Source: Hydrotalea flava (GTDB taxonomy: Bacteria; Bacteroidota; Bacteroidia; Chitinophagales; Chitinophagaceae). Taken from it: DNA of 64,000 nt. A program made the position numbers and the translations under genes. Under the pieces are notes generated by a model. It worked only from the letters and a program-made list of their open reading frames with translations, was not told the DNA's origin and searched no databases. Where the stretch lies: the NCBI RefSeq assembly GCF_001623405.1, contig NZ_LUHG01000082.1, forward strand, positions 19,651 through 83,650, given 5' to 3'. Positions 63,422-64,000 of this stretch are shown piece by piece (within the stretch, counting starts at the first letter, position 1; the number at the start of each line of letters is the position of its first letter).

Positions 63422-64000
63422 TGTAATTGCTACTACTTAATCTGACAACCGGTTAAATTTAGAGCAGGTTTTTTTAAGGCATATGCGATAAAAATTATTG
63501 GTTAAAAGCGGTTGGGTTTTGATCAACCGCTTTATTATTTTCATCGGTCAGAATATTCCTGGCAGGTTGCTCCTCAGCAGAGCCTGCTTCCGCTTCTTCT
63601 GACATGCTAAAGTTAGCGTCTTTTTCCAAGAGTTCATCGATACGTTTTTCTTTGGCTAAATGCACACTGTCAATAAAAGTTTGCATGGGCGTTTTGCCAT
63701 AGCAGTATTTACCTGAGTGTGTCCGCTCTTCATTGTAGTGTCTTAGCCATTGGTCAAGATCCTGCTGCATTTGATCTACGGAGGTGTATATTTTTTTTCT
63801 GAAGGCTACTGCATAAAATTCTTCCTGAATGGTACGGTGAAAGCGTTCACAGATACCATTGGTTTGAGGGCTTCGGGCTTTCGTTTTTGAGTGTTCTATT
63901 CCTTCGATTTGAAGATACAATTCATACTCATGATACTCCGGCTTGCCACAGAATTCGGTTCCACGATCAGTTAAAATCCGCAGCAGTGGCAGTTGTTTAG
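63422..64000 (-). mobile_element. IS481-type insertion sequence, partial
   Basis: The window cuts the element, whose transposase reads leftward. Its outer end may be TGTAATTGCTAC at 63422, because IS481-family ends usually begin with TGT, but the other end is not available to confirm an inverted repeat. Confidence 0.5.
63495..64000 (-). CDS. IS481-family transposase, C-terminal part
   Basis: The frame is open to the window edge, so the N-terminus is missing; about 168 residues are present. It shows the integrase catalytic core: ILTDRGTEFCGKPEYHE contains the second Asp, and ARSPQTNGICERFHRTIQEEF contains the catalytic Glu. QWLRHYNEERTHSGKYCYGKTPMQTF closes the domain. The TDRGTEF and SPQTNGICERFHRT pattern is IS481-like rather than IS3-like. 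The C-terminal 40 residues are acidic. A hairpin AAAGCGGTTG / CAACCGCTTT (63505-63533) lies within the last codons. Confidence 0.9.
   Translation of the reverse strand, partial: KQLPLLRILTDRGTEFCGKPEYHEYELYLQIEGIEHSKTKARSPQTNGICERFHRTIQEEFYAVAFRKKIYTSVDQMQQDLDQWLRHYNEERTHSGKYCYGKTPMQTFIDSVHLAKEKRIDELLEKDANFSMSEEAEAGSAEEQPARNILTDENNKAVDQNPTAFNQ

Noticed and set aside
1..64000. tRNA, rRNA, tmRNA, RNase P RNA or CRISPR
   Set aside because: No intergenic region has the length, cloverleaf pattern or repeat structure needed.

Overview
The window is a compact, AT-rich bacterial chromosome segment that reads as Bacteroidota, most likely family Chitinophagaceae or a close relative (inference from gene content, no search run). 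The supporting signs are Bacteroidota -7 promoter boxes (TAnnTTTG, often TAnnTTTGC) in front of many genes, almost no Shine-Dalgarno sequences, a fused SecDF, a long NusB, a stand-alone RlmK-type methyltransferase, a bifunctional HisB, an SusC-independent TonB receptor of the outer-membrane beta-barrel type, and bacillithiol genes (bshC plus a bacilliredoxin). No rRNA, tRNA, CRISPR array or prophage was seen.

Layout. Bases 1-5800: a possible alpha-barrel protein with a DxDD motif, yggS, an M20 amidohydrolase, a serine hydrolase and a TraB/GumN protein. Bases 5900-12022: a minus-strand heavy-metal RND efflux operon (small His/Cys protein, outer-membrane channel, adaptor, pump). Bases 12191-19365: secDF, an FKBP lipoprotein, a lysoplasmalogenase-like protein and groES-groEL. 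Bases 19656-31296: an HMA-like protein and an exported truncated-globin lipoprotein, then nusB, DUF1573, yajC, coaE, rlmK, rimO, bshC, purE, pdxJ and a UbiD decarboxylase. Bases 31301-37868: mgtE, a small SET protein and a tetR-emrA-emrB-tolC-type efflux operon with a tandem operator. Bases 37993-41742: a GH1 glycosidase, a TlpA-like protein, a membrane protein and dps.

Bases 41950-48515 hold the histidine biosynthesis genes hisG-hisD-hisC and, after an interposed sugar dehydrogenase plus cytochrome c pair, hisB. In front of hisG lies a complete leader-peptide attenuator: a 16-codon ORF with three consecutive His codons, a C(UCCG)G-capped terminator with a U-tract, and an antiterminator strand that overlaps the leader stop codon. 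This is the most interesting regulatory structure in the window. Immediately after hisB sits a 169-bp inverted-repeat element flanked by a long direct repeat, and hisH, hisA, hisF and hisI are absent.

Bases 48746-63399: nhaA, a ThuA-like protein, a Dabb protein, a B12-domain-less methylmalonyl-CoA mutase chain, an A-type Fe-S protein, etfA-etfB, a TPR protein, urocanase, hsp20, a bacilliredoxin, a divergent Lgt-family protein and a TonB-dependent receptor. The right edge cuts through an IS481-type transposase. A 14-bp element (consensus ATGTCRCRRWGGCA) is shared by the groES and hsp20 upstream regions and may be a heat-shock control site. Several gene starts are placed downstream of the longest reading frame because a promoter box or terminator occupies the longer version.
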